A stretch of 64,000 bases of DNA, taken from the NCBI GenBank assembly GCA_038324085.1, contig JBBQHP010000008.1:90655-154654 (forward strand), given 5' to 3'. Below are positions 18,846-27,594 of this stretch, piece after piece. Origin of the DNA: Ga0077523 sp038324085. GTDB lineage: Bacteria > Pseudomonadota > Gammaproteobacteria > Burkholderiales > Ga0077523. Made by a program: the position numbers and the translations under genes. How positions within the stretch are numbered: the stretch's first letter is position 1; each line of letters opens with the position of its first letter. The notes below the pieces were generated by a model. That model did no database searches. It was given only the letters and a program-made list of their open reading frames with translations, and was not told where the DNA came from.

Positions 18846-19765
18846 TGAACGGGAGCGCGGCGGAACGCACCGAAGCGCTGGCCGTGCTATTTGCGGATAT
18901 TGCCGGCAGTACCCGCTTGTACGAGGTGCTGGGCGACACCGAAGCATTGCGGCGCGTGCAGGCCTGCATCGCGGCGCTGCGCACGGTCACGGCGCGCTTC
19001 GACGGCACCGTGATCAAGACCATCGGCGATGAGGTGCTGTGCGTCTTCGTCGACGCCGCCACGGCGCTGCGGGCGGCAGCGGAGATGCAGAACGCGGTGC
19101 GCGCGCTTCCTTCCAAGGATGGCATTCGCGCCGCCGTCCGGGTCGGCTTCCATGCCGGGCCCGTATTGCTGCGCGACGGCGACGTGTTCGGCGACACGGT
19201 CAATGTCGCTGCCCGCATCGCCGGCCTCGCGAAGGCACATCAGATCCTGACCAGCGACACCAGCTGCGAGACGCTTCCGGGCTACCTCAGAATGAGCGTG
19301 CGCACGCTGGGCGACATGGCGCTGAAGGGTCGCCATGCCGAAGTCGGTCTGTGCGAGGTGATCTGGGACCTCGGTCAGGACATGACATTGGTCGAAGGCG
19401 TGGAGTCGCGGGCAGCTGCCGCGGCGCGCGAGCTCGCCCTCGAGTGCGGCGGGCAGCACTGGCGGCTCACCCGCGGCGTGCTCGCGATCGGTCGCGACCG
19501 CACCAGCGACATCGTGGTGTCGGGCCCGCGCGCCTCGCGCCAGCACGCCCGCATCGAGGCCCGCGCCGGCAGATTCGTCCTCGTGGACCTCAGCACCAAT
19601 GGCACGTTCGTGCGCCCGGCGGGCGGCGACATGGTGTTGTTGAAGCGCGAGGAGCACGTGCTCGCCGGTGACGGCCACATCGCATTCGGCGACGAGGTCA
19701 ACGGTCCCGGACCCAACGTTCTGTCCTATGGCTGCCACCAGCTCACCGAGACGGCAGGCGCATGA
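18845..19765 (+). CDS. Adenylate cyclase with C-terminal FHA domain
   Basis: A 306-residue protein: class III cyclase domain at ~10-180, FHA domain at ~205-290. The cyclase keeps both metal aspartates (VLFADIAGSTRL and TIGDEVL). The base-selecting Lys (VIKTIGDE) and Asp (GDVFGDTVN) favour ATP. The FHA part shows GRDRTSDIVVSGPRASRQHA and STNGTF, the phosphothreonine-binding loops. Since FHA domains read phosphothreonine made by Hanks kinases and the kinase gene is directly upstream, kinase-controlled cAMP production is a natural inference. Confidence 0.9.
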   Translation: MNGSAAERTEALAVLFADIAGSTRLYEVLGDTEALRRVQACIAALRTVTARFDGTVIKTIGDEVLCVFVDAATALRAAAEMQNAVRALPSKDGIRAAVRVGFHAGPVLLRDGDVFGDTVNVAARIAGLAKAHQILTSDTSCETLPGYLRMSVRTLGDMALKGRHAEVGLCEVIWDLGQDMTLVEGVESRAAAAARELALECGGQHWRLTRGVLAIGRDRTSDIVVSGPRASRQHARIEARAGRFVLVDLSTNGTFVRPAGGDMVLLKREEHVLAGDGHIAFGDEVNGPGPNVLSYGCHQLTETAGA

Positions 19766-19867
19766 ACGCGGCACCACGGCTCTCGACTCTCCCGTTGCTC
19801 CCACCGCCTCCCGACCAGTAGCGAGGCCGCCGGACGGTTGCGCGTACGGCGGCGCGCGTCGGATCGC

Positions 19868-20371
19868 TCAGGCGAGCGCGGGCCGCAGCACCCGTTCGAT
19901 CACCCCTTCGAGCGCGGCGATGACCGACTGACGGCGGACGGCTTCGCGATCGCCCGCGAAGCGGAATGTCCCTGCTTCCCGCAACCCTTCGAGCGATCCC
20001 CAGCCGATGCACACCGTGCCGACGGGCTTCTCCGGCGAACCGCCCGTCGGGCCCGCCACACCGCTCACGGCGACCGCGTATTCGGCGCCGCTCAGCCTGA
20101 CCGCGCCGTCGATCATCTCGATGACCGTGGCTTCCGATACGGCGCCGCGCGCGAGCAGGGTCTGTGCCGCGACCCCGAGCACGGCGCGCTTGGCGGCGTT
20201 GCTGTAGGTTATGAAACCGCGGTCGTACCAGCCGGAACTGCCGGGAACCATGGTGACGACTTCGCCGATCCATCCGCCCGTGCACGATTCTGCCGTCACG
20301 AGCCGCGCCCCGCGGGTCCCCAGAACCTCCCCGACCCGCTCCGACAATCGATACAGCTCGACGTCCGTCAC
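19868..20371 (-). CDS. pncC: Nicotinamide-nucleotide amidohydrolase (CinA C-terminal type)
   Basis: A 167-residue stand-alone CinA-C domain that deamidates NMN to nicotinic acid mononucleotide in the pyridine nucleotide cycle. The signatures are TAESCTGGWIGEVVTMVPGSS at the N-terminus and AVSGVAGPTGGSPEKPVGTV in the centre. It starts with GTG at 20371, overlapping the pgpA stop by four bases (GTGA), and fits the 165-residue E. coli enzyme. Third gene of the thiL-pgpA-pncC cluster. Confidence 0.93.
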   Translation of the reverse strand: MTDVELYRLSERVGEVLGTRGARLVTAESCTGGWIGEVVTMVPGSSGWYDRGFITYSNAAKRAVLGVAAQTLLARGAVSEATVIEMIDGAVRLSGAEYAVAVSGVAGPTGGSPEKPVGTVCIGWGSLEGLREAGTFRFAGDREAVRRQSVIAALEGVIERVLRPALA

Positions 20372-20880
20372 AGCACCATTGCCTTCCACGCCGCCAGCAC
20401 GAACAGCGCGTAGCACGCCGCGATCAGATCGTCGAACATCACTCCGAAGCCATTCTTCACCGTCCGGTCATAGTAGCGGATGGGCATGGGTTTCACGATG
20501 TCGAAGGCGCGGAACAGCAGGAAGCCGAAGGCTTGCCAGAGCAGCCCCGGCGGCAGCATGAACAGCACGAAGAGGAACGCGACGATCTCGTCGAACACCA
20601 TGCCCCCGTGATCGTGCACCTGGAGATCCCGTCCCGTGCGATCGCATGCCCATGAACCGACCACGAAGAGCGCGAGCAGCAATGCTGCGAACCACGGATC
20701 GGGCAGGCGCGGGTAGAGCAGATCGAAGATCGGAAACGCCACCAGCGTCCCGATCGTGCCGGGAGCGATGCGGGACAGACCCGCGCCGAAACCGAGGGCG
20801 ATGAAATGCGCCGGGTGCCGGATCAGGAAGCGCGCATCGGGTCGAACCTCGGCCTCGTCAGCCAAAGTGGTCGAAGCCAT
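20368..20880 (-). CDS. pgpA: Phosphatidylglycerophosphatase A
   Basis: An inner-membrane phosphatase that makes phosphatidylglycerol from its phosphate. The ATG at 20880 gives 170 residues, as expected for the family; the same frame runs further upstream inside thiL. It shows GFGAGLSRIAPGTIGTL, DPWFAA with membrane helices, and the acidic HDHGGMVFDEIVAFL and DIVKPMPIRYYDR motifs. It overlaps thiL by 23 bases. Confidence 0.94.
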   Translation of the reverse strand: MASTTLADEAEVRPDARFLIRHPAHFIALGFGAGLSRIAPGTIGTLVAFPIFDLLYPRLPDPWFAALLLALFVVGSWACDRTGRDLQVHDHGGMVFDEIVAFLFVLFMLPPGLLWQAFGFLLFRAFDIVKPMPIRYYDRTVKNGFGVMFDDLIAACYALFVLAAWKAMVL

Positions 20881-21814
20881 GTTCCGCAAGGGCCATTCGG
20901 CGGCGTTCCCCATCGAGCACCGCGACGCCGGCACCCGCGACCACCTGCCCGACGCGCGTCACGGCGACGCCCGTCCGCGCGAACAAGGCGTCGATCCGTG
21001 CTCGGCAGGAAACAGGTGCGGTGAACGCAAGCTCGTAGTCGTCACCCCCGCTCAACGCTGCTCGTCGCACCACGGGACTGTCGCGCAGGGCCTGCGCAGG
21101 CAGCGACAACGGGACTCGCTCCCATTCGATCTCGATCGCAACGGCCGAACGCTCCGCCACATGGGCGACGTCGGCCACGAGACCGTCGGAGACGTCGATG
21201 CAGGCAGTCGCGGCGCCGATCAACGCGCTGCCCAGCTGGACTCTAGGCTGCGGTCGATGCAGCCTGGCCTGCGCCAGCTCGCGATGCGCGGGTTCGAGTT
21301 CGATCACCCCTTGCTCCGCTGCCAGGGCGAGCGCCGCGTCGCCCACGACCCCGGACACCCACAGGTCATCGCCAGGCCGCGCTCCGCTGCGCAGCAGTGC
21401 CTTGCCGGTCGCCACCTCGCCCATGATCTGGATGCAGATCGTCAACGGACCGCGCGTCGTGTCGCCGCCGATCAGATCGACGCCGTTCGCATCGGCCAGT
21501 GCGAGCAGGCCGTCCATGAACGCTCCGACCCAGGCCTCGTCCGCTTCGGGAAGCGCCAGTGCCAGCGTCGCCCACCTCGGCCGCGCACCCATGGCGGCCA
21601 GGTCCGACAGATTCACCGCCAGCGACTTGTGCCCTACATCGGCGGGTGGCGCGTCGGCGCGGAAATGGCGGCCGGACACCAGCATGTCGGTCGACACTGC
21701 CAGCGAGGTCGACGGTGTGGTCGCCACCAGCGCAGCGTCGTCTCCACCCGCGAGCAGCGTGTGGCGGGTGGGCGGCGAGAAGAAACGCCCGATCAGCTCG
21801 AACTCGGTGGTCAC
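20858..21814 (-). CDS. thiL: Thiamine-monophosphate kinase
   Basis: This enzyme phosphorylates thiamine monophosphate to thiamine pyrophosphate, the last step of the cofactor pathway. The 318-residue product starts EFELIGRFF and carries GDDAALV (ATP/Mg), VNLSDLAAMGARP and the DLIGGDTTRGPLTI motif. The start is GTG at 21814. First gene of a tight reverse-strand cluster with pgpA and pncC, an order common in proteobacteria. No TPP riboswitch is seen upstream. Confidence 0.94.
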   Translation of the reverse strand: MTTEFELIGRFFSPPTRHTLLAGGDDAALVATTPSTSLAVSTDMLVSGRHFRADAPPADVGHKSLAVNLSDLAAMGARPRWATLALALPEADEAWVGAFMDGLLALADANGVDLIGGDTTRGPLTICIQIMGEVATGKALLRSGARPGDDLWVSGVVGDAALALAAEQGVIELEPAHRELAQARLHRPQPRVQLGSALIGAATACIDVSDGLVADVAHVAERSAVAIEIEWERVPLSLPAQALRDSPVVRRAALSGGDDYELAFTAPVSCRARIDALFARTGVAVTRVGQVVAGAGVAVLDGERRRMALAEHGFDHFG

Positions 21815-21836
21815 GCCGGCATTCTACCGGCGCGAA

Positions 21837-22694
21837 TCAGAAATTCAGCTGGAACGAGATGTAGGCAGCATGCTGGTTGCGCTTGTCGGCGATCTGACCC
21901 AGATCGACGAAAGCCCCGGTGATCGAGATGCGCTTGTCCGGGAACCAGGCGACGAAAAGATCCTTGTAGTCCTCTTCGCGGAACGCGCCGAGGTTGTTCG
22001 GCTTGAAGCGGTATTCCACGCCGACCACGACCCGGTCGCTCAGGAACACCCCGCCGGACACCTCCGGCATGAAGCGATAGTCGTCGTTGCGATCGCCGCC
22101 GAAACCAAGCAGTCCGATCTGGTTGGCCCGGGTCGCGCGCAGGGTGCCGTTCAGCAGCAGCGTGCGACCGAAGGGTCCGGCCAGCCATGCCTTGGTAGCG
22201 GCTATGTAGTAGTCCACGCCGCTGCCGTCCCTGGCGCCGAGCAGATTGGGCACGGTCATATCCAGGTTGTGCTTGTACTGAAACCCGACGGCTACCTGGG
22301 GCAGTCGGCTGTCCTGGTCGAACACGGCGTCGCCGAACACTCTCGCCTTCACGCCCACGGTGTCCATGTAGATCGACTGACCCGGAACGGTGGAACCCAG
22401 CCCCAACTGCTGGCGCGCGTAGGACACTTCGATCCGATCGTGGATGCCGACCGCCACGCCGCCCGACTGGAGCGTGAAATTGCTCGGATCAGCGCGCGTG
22501 TAGAACGTCGTCACCCCGATCTGATCGCGTGTGCCGTACCCCGCGATCAATGCCCAGGGGGTCAATCCGCCGCCGCCGGCACCTTCGATCTGGGTCACGC
22601 CACCGGTGGCGGGAAGGCGATCGCCCGGACTCATGGCCGCGGCCACGGGCGGTACGATCGCTGCAACAAGGACTACGAGGGATAGTGTTCGCAT
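21837..22694 (-). CDS. DUF3034 family exported protein
   Basis: A 285-residue protein with a signal peptide (MRTLSLVVLVAAIVPPVAAA). It has an outer-membrane beta-barrel look: alternating strands, Gly and aromatic residues, and a C-terminal phenylalanine (SFQLNF). The Gly-rich GGVTQIEGAGGGGLTPWALI start of the mature protein and VAVGFQYKHNLD are typical of the DUF3034 family, whose role is unknown. The start codon is 80 bases from the divergent haemoglobin operon, so the two may share regulation. The ATG at 22694 was chosen because the signal peptide begins there. Confidence 0.82.
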   Translation of the reverse strand: MRTLSLVVLVAAIVPPVAAAMSPGDRLPATGGVTQIEGAGGGGLTPWALIAGYGTRDQIGVTTFYTRADPSNFTLQSGGVAVGIHDRIEVSYARQQLGLGSTVPGQSIYMDTVGVKARVFGDAVFDQDSRLPQVAVGFQYKHNLDMTVPNLLGARDGSGVDYYIAATKAWLAGPFGRTLLLNGTLRATRANQIGLLGFGGDRNDDYRFMPEVSGGVFLSDRVVVGVEYRFKPNNLGAFREEDYKDLFVAWFPDKRISITGAFVDLGQIADKRNQHAAYISFQLNF

Positions 22695-22774
22695 GATTCC
22701 GCATTTAACGGCAGCAGACGAATGCTTTTTAGGGGCAATCAAGAAAGCCATCCCACGGCCGTTAGAGAGGTGCA

Positions 22775-23266
22775 ATGCGAACATCGACAGGAACACTCAT
22801 GCCCGACATGCAACGGAATACTCTCGAACAGGCGCTTCTTCGACGCGCACGCCGGCTGGGCTTCGGTCTGGCGCTCCTCGGCCTCGGCGCCAGCGCGGGA
22901 GCCGGCGCCGCACCGACCCTCTGTGACCGACTCGGCGGCGCCGCCTTTCTCGAACAGGTCGCGGACGAACTGGTGGAAGTCACGCGCAAGGATCCGGTCA
23001 GCGGCCACCACTTCGCCAAGGTCAATCTGAAGCGGGTGAAAAAGCAGATCGGCATCCAGCTGTGCGCCGTCGCCGACGGCCCCTGCAAGTACGACGGCGA
23101 CGACATGAAGGCGGTCCATGGCGGCCAGGGCATCACGCAGGCCGACTTCTACCGGCTCGTGGAGCATCTGCGCGAGATCCTCGATGCCCACGGGGTGTCG
23201 CTGCGCGACAAGAACGAACTGCTGGCCCGGCTGGCACCCATGATCCGCGACGTGGTGACCAAATGA
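22775..23266 (+). CDS. Exported group 1 truncated haemoglobin
   Basis: A 163-residue product with a hydrophobic N-terminal segment (LGFGLALLGLGASAGAGAA) that should export it. The rest is a 2-on-2 globin: CDRLGGAAFLEQV, then YDGDDMKAVHGGQGIT, where the His is the proximal haem ligand. The usual Tyr at helix B position 10 appears to be Leu here (DELVEV); this is a by-eye alignment. GAGAGG sits four bases before the ATG at 22775; ATGs at 22799 or 22808 are alternatives. Its stop overlaps the next start (ATGA). Binding of O2 or NO in the periplasm is inferred. Confidence 0.84.
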   Translation: MRTSTGTLMPDMQRNTLEQALLRRARRLGFGLALLGLGASAGAGAAPTLCDRLGGAAFLEQVADELVEVTRKDPVSGHHFAKVNLKRVKKQIGIQLCAVADGPCKYDGDDMKAVHGGQGITQADFYRLVEHLREILDAHGVSLRDKNELLARLAPMIRDVVTK

Positions 23267-23874
23267 GAGCCGCCGGGTGGTCCCTCCCTGTCCTGGCACT
23301 GCTGACGGCGCCGGCCTTGGCCGGCAAGCTGTCGGTGACCGTGACCGACTCTGCTGGCGCACCGATTCCCGAAGCGGTGGTGTACGCGATGCCCTTGTCC
23401 GGCCGGATGCCTTCGACCGCGCCGCGGGCGGCGGTCATCGACCAGATCAACAAGGAGTTCGTGCCGTTCGTGGTGCCGGTCCAGATCGGCGCCGCGGTCA
23501 CGTTCCCGAACAAGGACAATATCCGCCACCACGTCTATTCGTTTTCCCCCGCCAAGATCTTCGACCTGAAGCTCTACTCGGGGGTCCCGGCCAAGCCGGT
23601 GATCATGGAGAAGGCGGGGCCGGTGGCGCTCGGCTGCAACATCCATGACTGGATGGTCGGGTACGTCTATGTGGTCGAATCGCCCTGGTTCACCAAGACT
23701 GCAAAGTCCGGCACGGCGAGTCTCGATCTCACCGATGGCGAATACGACATCCGGACCTGGCATCCGTGGCAGCACGCCGATGTGCCGGCGACCCGCGTCA
23801 AGGTGAACGGGGCGGAAGTACGGGTCAGCTTCCGTATCGACCTGAACCCGCCCCCGAAGGTGACGGCGCACTGA
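23263..23874 (+). CDS. Cupredoxin-like exported protein (methylamine utilisation type)
   Basis: A 203-residue product with a signal peptide (LPVLALLTAPALA). The body is a cupredoxin fold: FPNKDNIRHHVYSFSP supplies the first histidine, and LGCNIHDWMVGYV supplies Cys, His and Met, a full type 1 copper set. Proteins of this kind are often called methylamine utilisation protein by similarity only. Between those motifs lies KIFDLKLYSG. It sits between the haemoglobin gene and the GGDEF-EAL gene with ATGA overlap on one side and a one-base overlap on the other. Likely a periplasmic copper redox partner. Confidence 0.82.
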   Translation: MRAAGWSLPVLALLTAPALAGKLSVTVTDSAGAPIPEAVVYAMPLSGRMPSTAPRAAVIDQINKEFVPFVVPVQIGAAVTFPNKDNIRHHVYSFSPAKIFDLKLYSGVPAKPVIMEKAGPVALGCNIHDWMVGYVYVVESPWFTKTAKSGTASLDLTDGEYDIRTWHPWQHADVPATRVKVNGAEVRVSFRIDLNPPPKVTAH

Positions 23875-26252
23875 TGCGGCTGCCGCGAATCCACAGCCTG
23901 CAGGCGCGGATGGTCGTTTTCTTCGTGATCCTGCTGGTCAGTGCGCAGGCGGTGCTGGTCTTGCTCGTGAACGCCAGCGGGGAGCGTATCGCCAAGAGCC
24001 GCATCGCCCAGGAGCTGATGGTCGGCGAACGCGTGTTCCGGCGCCTGATCGACCAGAGCAACCGCCGTCTCGGCGACGCGGCGCGTATCCTCGCGGCCGA
24101 CTTCGGCTTCCGCAGCGCGATCGCGACGCGCGACTACGGCACCATACTATCCGTCCTGGGCAACCACGGCGACCGCATCGAGGCGAACGTGGTCATGCTG
24201 GCCGATCTGGACCGGGTGCTGCTCGCCGACACGCTGCATCCGGACCGGCACTCCGCCGTTTTTCCGTTTCCCGCGCTGATCGATGCCGCTCAGCGGGAGC
24301 GGCAGGCCACGGCCATCGTGCTGATCGACGGCAAACCGTATCAGGTCGTCGTGGTGCCGGTGCTTGCCCCGGTTCCGATCGCCTGGGTCGCCATGGGCTT
24401 TGCGATCGATGACCGCGTGGCACTCGACCTCCAGGCGGTGGCGGGACTGCAGGTGTCGTTCCTGTCGCAGGACAAGGCCGGTCGATGGTCACTGCACGCA
24501 TCCACCCTCCCGGCGGCGCTGCGCGCCGAACTGCTCACTGCCAGCGGCTTCGCGGCCGGGCCGGACGGGCCCAAGTTCCTCGAACTCGGCGGCGAAGCCT
24601 ACGAAATGCTGACCCCGGTGCTGTCCGACGGTCGTGACGGGCGCGTCGTCGCCGTGCTGCAACGCTCGCTGCGCGAGGGCCTCGAGCCGTTCAACCGGCT
24701 ACGGGCGATCCTGCTCGCGCTGGCGTTGATCAGCATCGGCTCCTCCGTGGTCGGCAGCGTGCTCATCGCGCGCGGCATCAGCCGCCCGGTCAACCGGCTG
24801 GCAGCGATCTCGCGCAACATCCGCGACGGCGACTATTCGCAGCGGGCGGACGTCGAGGGACAGGACGAGATCGGCGATCTCGCCGCCAGCTTCAACCACA
24901 TGCTGGACGGCATCTCGACGCGCGAAGCCGAGATATTGCGCCTCGCCTACGAGGACACGCTCACCGCGCTGCCGAACCGGGCCATGTTTCACGACCGGTT
25001 GCGCCAGGCCGTCCTCACGGCGCGCCGCACGGGCGAACCGGTCTCGGTCATGATGCTCGATCTCGATCGCTTCAAGGTGGTCAACGACAGCCTTGGCCAC
25101 GCGGCGGGAGACCAGGTGCTGCGCGAGGTCGCGAGCCGCCTGCGCGGCCTGTTGCGCGATTCGGACACGGTGGCACGGCTCGGTGGCGACGAGTTCGCCA
25201 TCCTGCTGCCCACCGGCACACCCGAACGCGTCACCATGGTCGCCCAACGCATCCTGCGCGTGCTCGAAGCGCCGATCGTGCTCGAAGGCCAGCCGGTCGA
25301 CATCGGCGGCAGCCTGGGCGTCGCCTCGTTCCCCTTGCACGACGACGACTCCGACATGCTCCTGCGGCACGCCGACGTCGCCATGTACGAGGCCAAGCGC
25401 GGCAACACCGGCTTCGCGATCTACGATCCACGCTACGAAGAAGGGCGCCAGACCCATCTCTCGCTGCTCGGCGAGCTGCGGCGCGCGGTCGAAAACGACG
25501 AGTTGAGTCTGTACTACCAGCCCAAGATCGATCTCAAGACCGGCGCGATCCGCCGGGTCGAGGCGCTGGTGCGCTGGATTCACCCGACCCGCGGCTTCGT
25601 GCCGCCCATCGAGTTCATTCCGTTTGCGGAGCAGACCGGCTACATCAAGCGCGTGACCGCCTGGGTGGTGGAGCGAGCGGTGCAACAAGCCGGTATCTGG
25701 CACCGGGACGGCCTCGACATCGCCATCTCGGTGAACATCTCGACCCGCGATCTGATGAGCAACGAGCTGGTCGAATGGGTCACCGATCTGCTCGCGCGCC
25801 ACGCCGTGCCAGCGGAACAACTGTGCCTGGAGATCACGGAGAGCGGCTTCATGGAAGATCCGGCGCGCGCGCTCGAGACACTGGGACGCCTGCACGGTCT
25901 CGGCCTGCGACTCTCGGTAGACGATTTCGGCACCGGCTATTCGTCGCTCGTGTACCTGAAGAAGCTCCCGGTCCAGGAATTGAAGATCGACCGTTCCTTC
26001 GTCATGAACATGGTCGATGACGAGGACGACGCCACCATCGTGCGCTCGACCATCGAACTGGGCCACAACATGGGACTCGAGGTGGTGGCCGAAGGCGTGG
26101 AAGATCTTGCCGCCCTGGAGTTCCTGCGCCGCCTTGACTGCGACCAGGTGCAGGGCTACTACATCAGCAAGCCGCTCCCCACTGCCCAGTTCGAGGCCTG
26201 GCTCGAGGCACGACGCCAGGCCGAGCGAACCGAGGCGACGACCCCGGCCTGA
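23874..26252 (+). CDS. Membrane sensor diguanylate cyclase/phosphodiesterase (GGDEF-EAL)
   Basis: A 792-residue protein: TM1 (~15-33), a periplasmic double-Cache-type sensor domain (~35-275), TM2 (~280-305), HAMP (~305-360), GGDEF (~370-525) and EAL (~545-785). The GGDEF motif is intact (LGGDEFA at ~437), and an RxxD inhibitory site (RDSD) precedes it by five residues. EALVRW at ~563 and DDFGTGYSSL are intact, so both synthesis and breakdown of c-di-GMP are possible. Its ATG overlaps the cupredoxin stop by one base. Co-expression suggests that the haem and copper proteins feed the sensor. Confidence 0.93.
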   Translation: MRLPRIHSLQARMVVFFVILLVSAQAVLVLLVNASGERIAKSRIAQELMVGERVFRRLIDQSNRRLGDAARILAADFGFRSAIATRDYGTILSVLGNHGDRIEANVVMLADLDRVLLADTLHPDRHSAVFPFPALIDAAQRERQATAIVLIDGKPYQVVVVPVLAPVPIAWVAMGFAIDDRVALDLQAVAGLQVSFLSQDKAGRWSLHASTLPAALRAELLTASGFAAGPDGPKFLELGGEAYEMLTPVLSDGRDGRVVAVLQRSLREGLEPFNRLRAILLALALISIGSSVVGSVLIARGISRPVNRLAAISRNIRDGDYSQRADVEGQDEIGDLAASFNHMLDGISTREAEILRLAYEDTLTALPNRAMFHDRLRQAVLTARRTGEPVSVMMLDLDRFKVVNDSLGHAAGDQVLREVASRLRGLLRDSDTVARLGGDEFAILLPTGTPERVTMVAQRILRVLEAPIVLEGQPVDIGGSLGVASFPLHDDDSDMLLRHADVAMYEAKRGNTGFAIYDPRYEEGRQTHLSLLGELRRAVENDELSLYYQPKIDLKTGAIRRVEALVRWIHPTRGFVPPIEFIPFAEQTGYIKRVTAWVVERAVQQAGIWHRDGLDIAISVNISTRDLMSNELVEWVTDLLARHAVPAEQLCLEITESGFMEDPARALETLGRLHGLGLRLSVDDFGTGYSSLVYLKKLPVQELKIDRSFVMNMVDDEDDATIVRSTIELGHNMGLEVVAEGVEDLAALEFLRRLDCDQVQGYYISKPLPTAQFEAWLEARRQAERTEATTPA

Positions 26253-26258
26253 GCGCCG

Positions 26259-27119
26259 TCAGTCCTTCGGCAGCTGTTTGAGCAGCGCGTCGTATTCGTC
26301 GTCTTTCATCGTGAAGCTGTGCTCGGCCTTGGGGAACCCGCCCGCATTCACGTCCGCCTGGAACTCGGCGAGTGCCTTCTGGATCACGTCCCAGACGTTG
26401 GCGTAGCGTTTCACGAACTTCGGCGTGAATCGGTCGAACAGCCCGACCATGTCGTGCAGCACCAGGTTCTGACCGTCGCAATGCGGTCCGGCGCCGATGC
26501 CGATCGTGGGGATCTGCAGCCGCTCGGTGATGAGCTGCGCCACCCGGTCTGGAATCGCTTCGAGCACGATGGCGAAGCAACCGGCCTTTTCCATCGCCAA
26601 CGCGTCCTTCAGCAGTTGCACCCCGGCCGCGGCGTTCTTGCCCTGCACCTTGAAACCGCCCAGCTTCGACATGAGCTGGGGCGTGAGCCCGATGTGCGCC
26701 ATCACGGGAATCCCGGCCCGCACGACCGCCTCGGCCATCGGCGCGAAGTCCTCACCGCCTTCGAGCTTGACCACGTCCGCGCCGCCTTCCTTCACCATCC
26801 GCATCGCACTGTGCACCGCATCCGCCGTCGACGCGTGGTAGGCCCCGAGCGGCAGATCGCCCACGAGGATTGCCGACTTGGCGGCACGCGAGATCGCGCG
26901 GGCGTGATGGACCATCTCGTCCATCGTCACCGGGACGGTGCTCGCGTAGCCCAGGGCGGTCATGCCGAGCGAATCGCCGATCAGGATGCAGTCGATACCG
27001 GCGCGATCCACCAGTTGCGCGGTCGGAAAATCCACCGCGGTCACCTGGAAGATCTTCTCCCCGCGCGCCACTTTTGCCTGGAGATCGAAGATCGAAAGTT
27101 TCTTGGGTCCCTCAGCCAT
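26259..27119 (-). CDS. panB: 3-methyl-2-oxobutanoate hydroxymethyltransferase
   Basis: Makes ketopantoate from ketoisovalerate and methylene-tetrahydrofolate, the first step of pantothenate synthesis. The 286 residues include the metal-binding LIGDSLGMTALGY and GDLPLGAYHAS, the catalytic Glu region AIVLEAIPD, and PTIGIGAGPHCDGQNLVLHD. The usual AYDY near the N-terminus is AVDF here. Last gene of the reverse-strand operon, 19 bases after nusB; convergent with the GGDEF-EAL gene with six bases between them. Confidence 0.96.
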   Translation of the reverse strand: MAEGPKKLSIFDLQAKVARGEKIFQVTAVDFPTAQLVDRAGIDCILIGDSLGMTALGYASTVPVTMDEMVHHARAISRAAKSAILVGDLPLGAYHASTADAVHSAMRMVKEGGADVVKLEGGEDFAPMAEAVVRAGIPVMAHIGLTPQLMSKLGGFKVQGKNAAAGVQLLKDALAMEKAGCFAIVLEAIPDRVAQLITERLQIPTIGIGAGPHCDGQNLVLHDMVGLFDRFTPKFVKRYANVWDVIQKALAEFQADVNAGGFPKAEHSFTMKDDEYDALLKQLPKD

Positions 27120-27138
27120 TTTGTCTCCCCCGTGGTGA

Positions 27139-27594
27139 CTATCGTTTCACTTCGCCCGGCCGCAGCTCCGCTGCCAGCCGGTCGAGCACGCCGTTGACGT
27201 ACTTGTGCCCGTCGGTGCCGCCGAAGATCTTCGCGAGATCGATGGCCTCGTTGATGATGACCTTGTAGGGCGTCTCCGGATGGGCGGCGAGTTCCTGAGC
27301 GGCGATCAGCAGGATGGCATGTTCCACCGGAGACAATTCACCGACAGGACGATCCAGGTACACCGCGAGCCGCGCGCGCAATGGGTCGGCACCGGCAACG
27401 ACGCCGCCGATGATGCGATCGAACAATGCGGCATCGGCGCGCGCGAAGTCTTCGTCGAGCCGCCCCTCGCGCTGGATCGTTTCGGCGTCGGCCGGATTGA
27501 CCAGCCAGCCATAGATCATCTGCAGCGCGAGCTCGCGCGAACGTCTGCGCGCGGATTTCGGTTTGCCGCCGGGCGCCCGCGCGCGCTCAGTCAT
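27139..27594 (-). CDS. nusB: Transcription antitermination protein NusB
   Basis: RNA-binding partner of NusE in antitermination of rRNA operons. The 151-residue product keeps RRSRELALQMIYGW, EHAILLIAAQELAAHPETPYKVIINEAI and KIFGGTDGHKYVNGVLD. It starts with an ATG at 27594 that lies eight bases inside the ribH end. A basic N-terminal tail precedes the core. ribH-nusB coupling is a very common arrangement. Confidence 0.95.
   Translation of the reverse strand: MTERARAPGGKPKSARRRSRELALQMIYGWLVNPADAETIQREGRLDEDFARADAALFDRIIGGVVAGADPLRARLAVYLDRPVGELSPVEHAILLIAAQELAAHPETPYKVIINEAIDLAKIFGGTDGHKYVNGVLDRLAAELRPGEVKR

Noticed and set aside
16674..18947. Reverse-strand 757-codon frame over the kinase-HDOD gene
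   Set aside because: Antisense to a gene with intact catalytic motifs; no start context or family signature.
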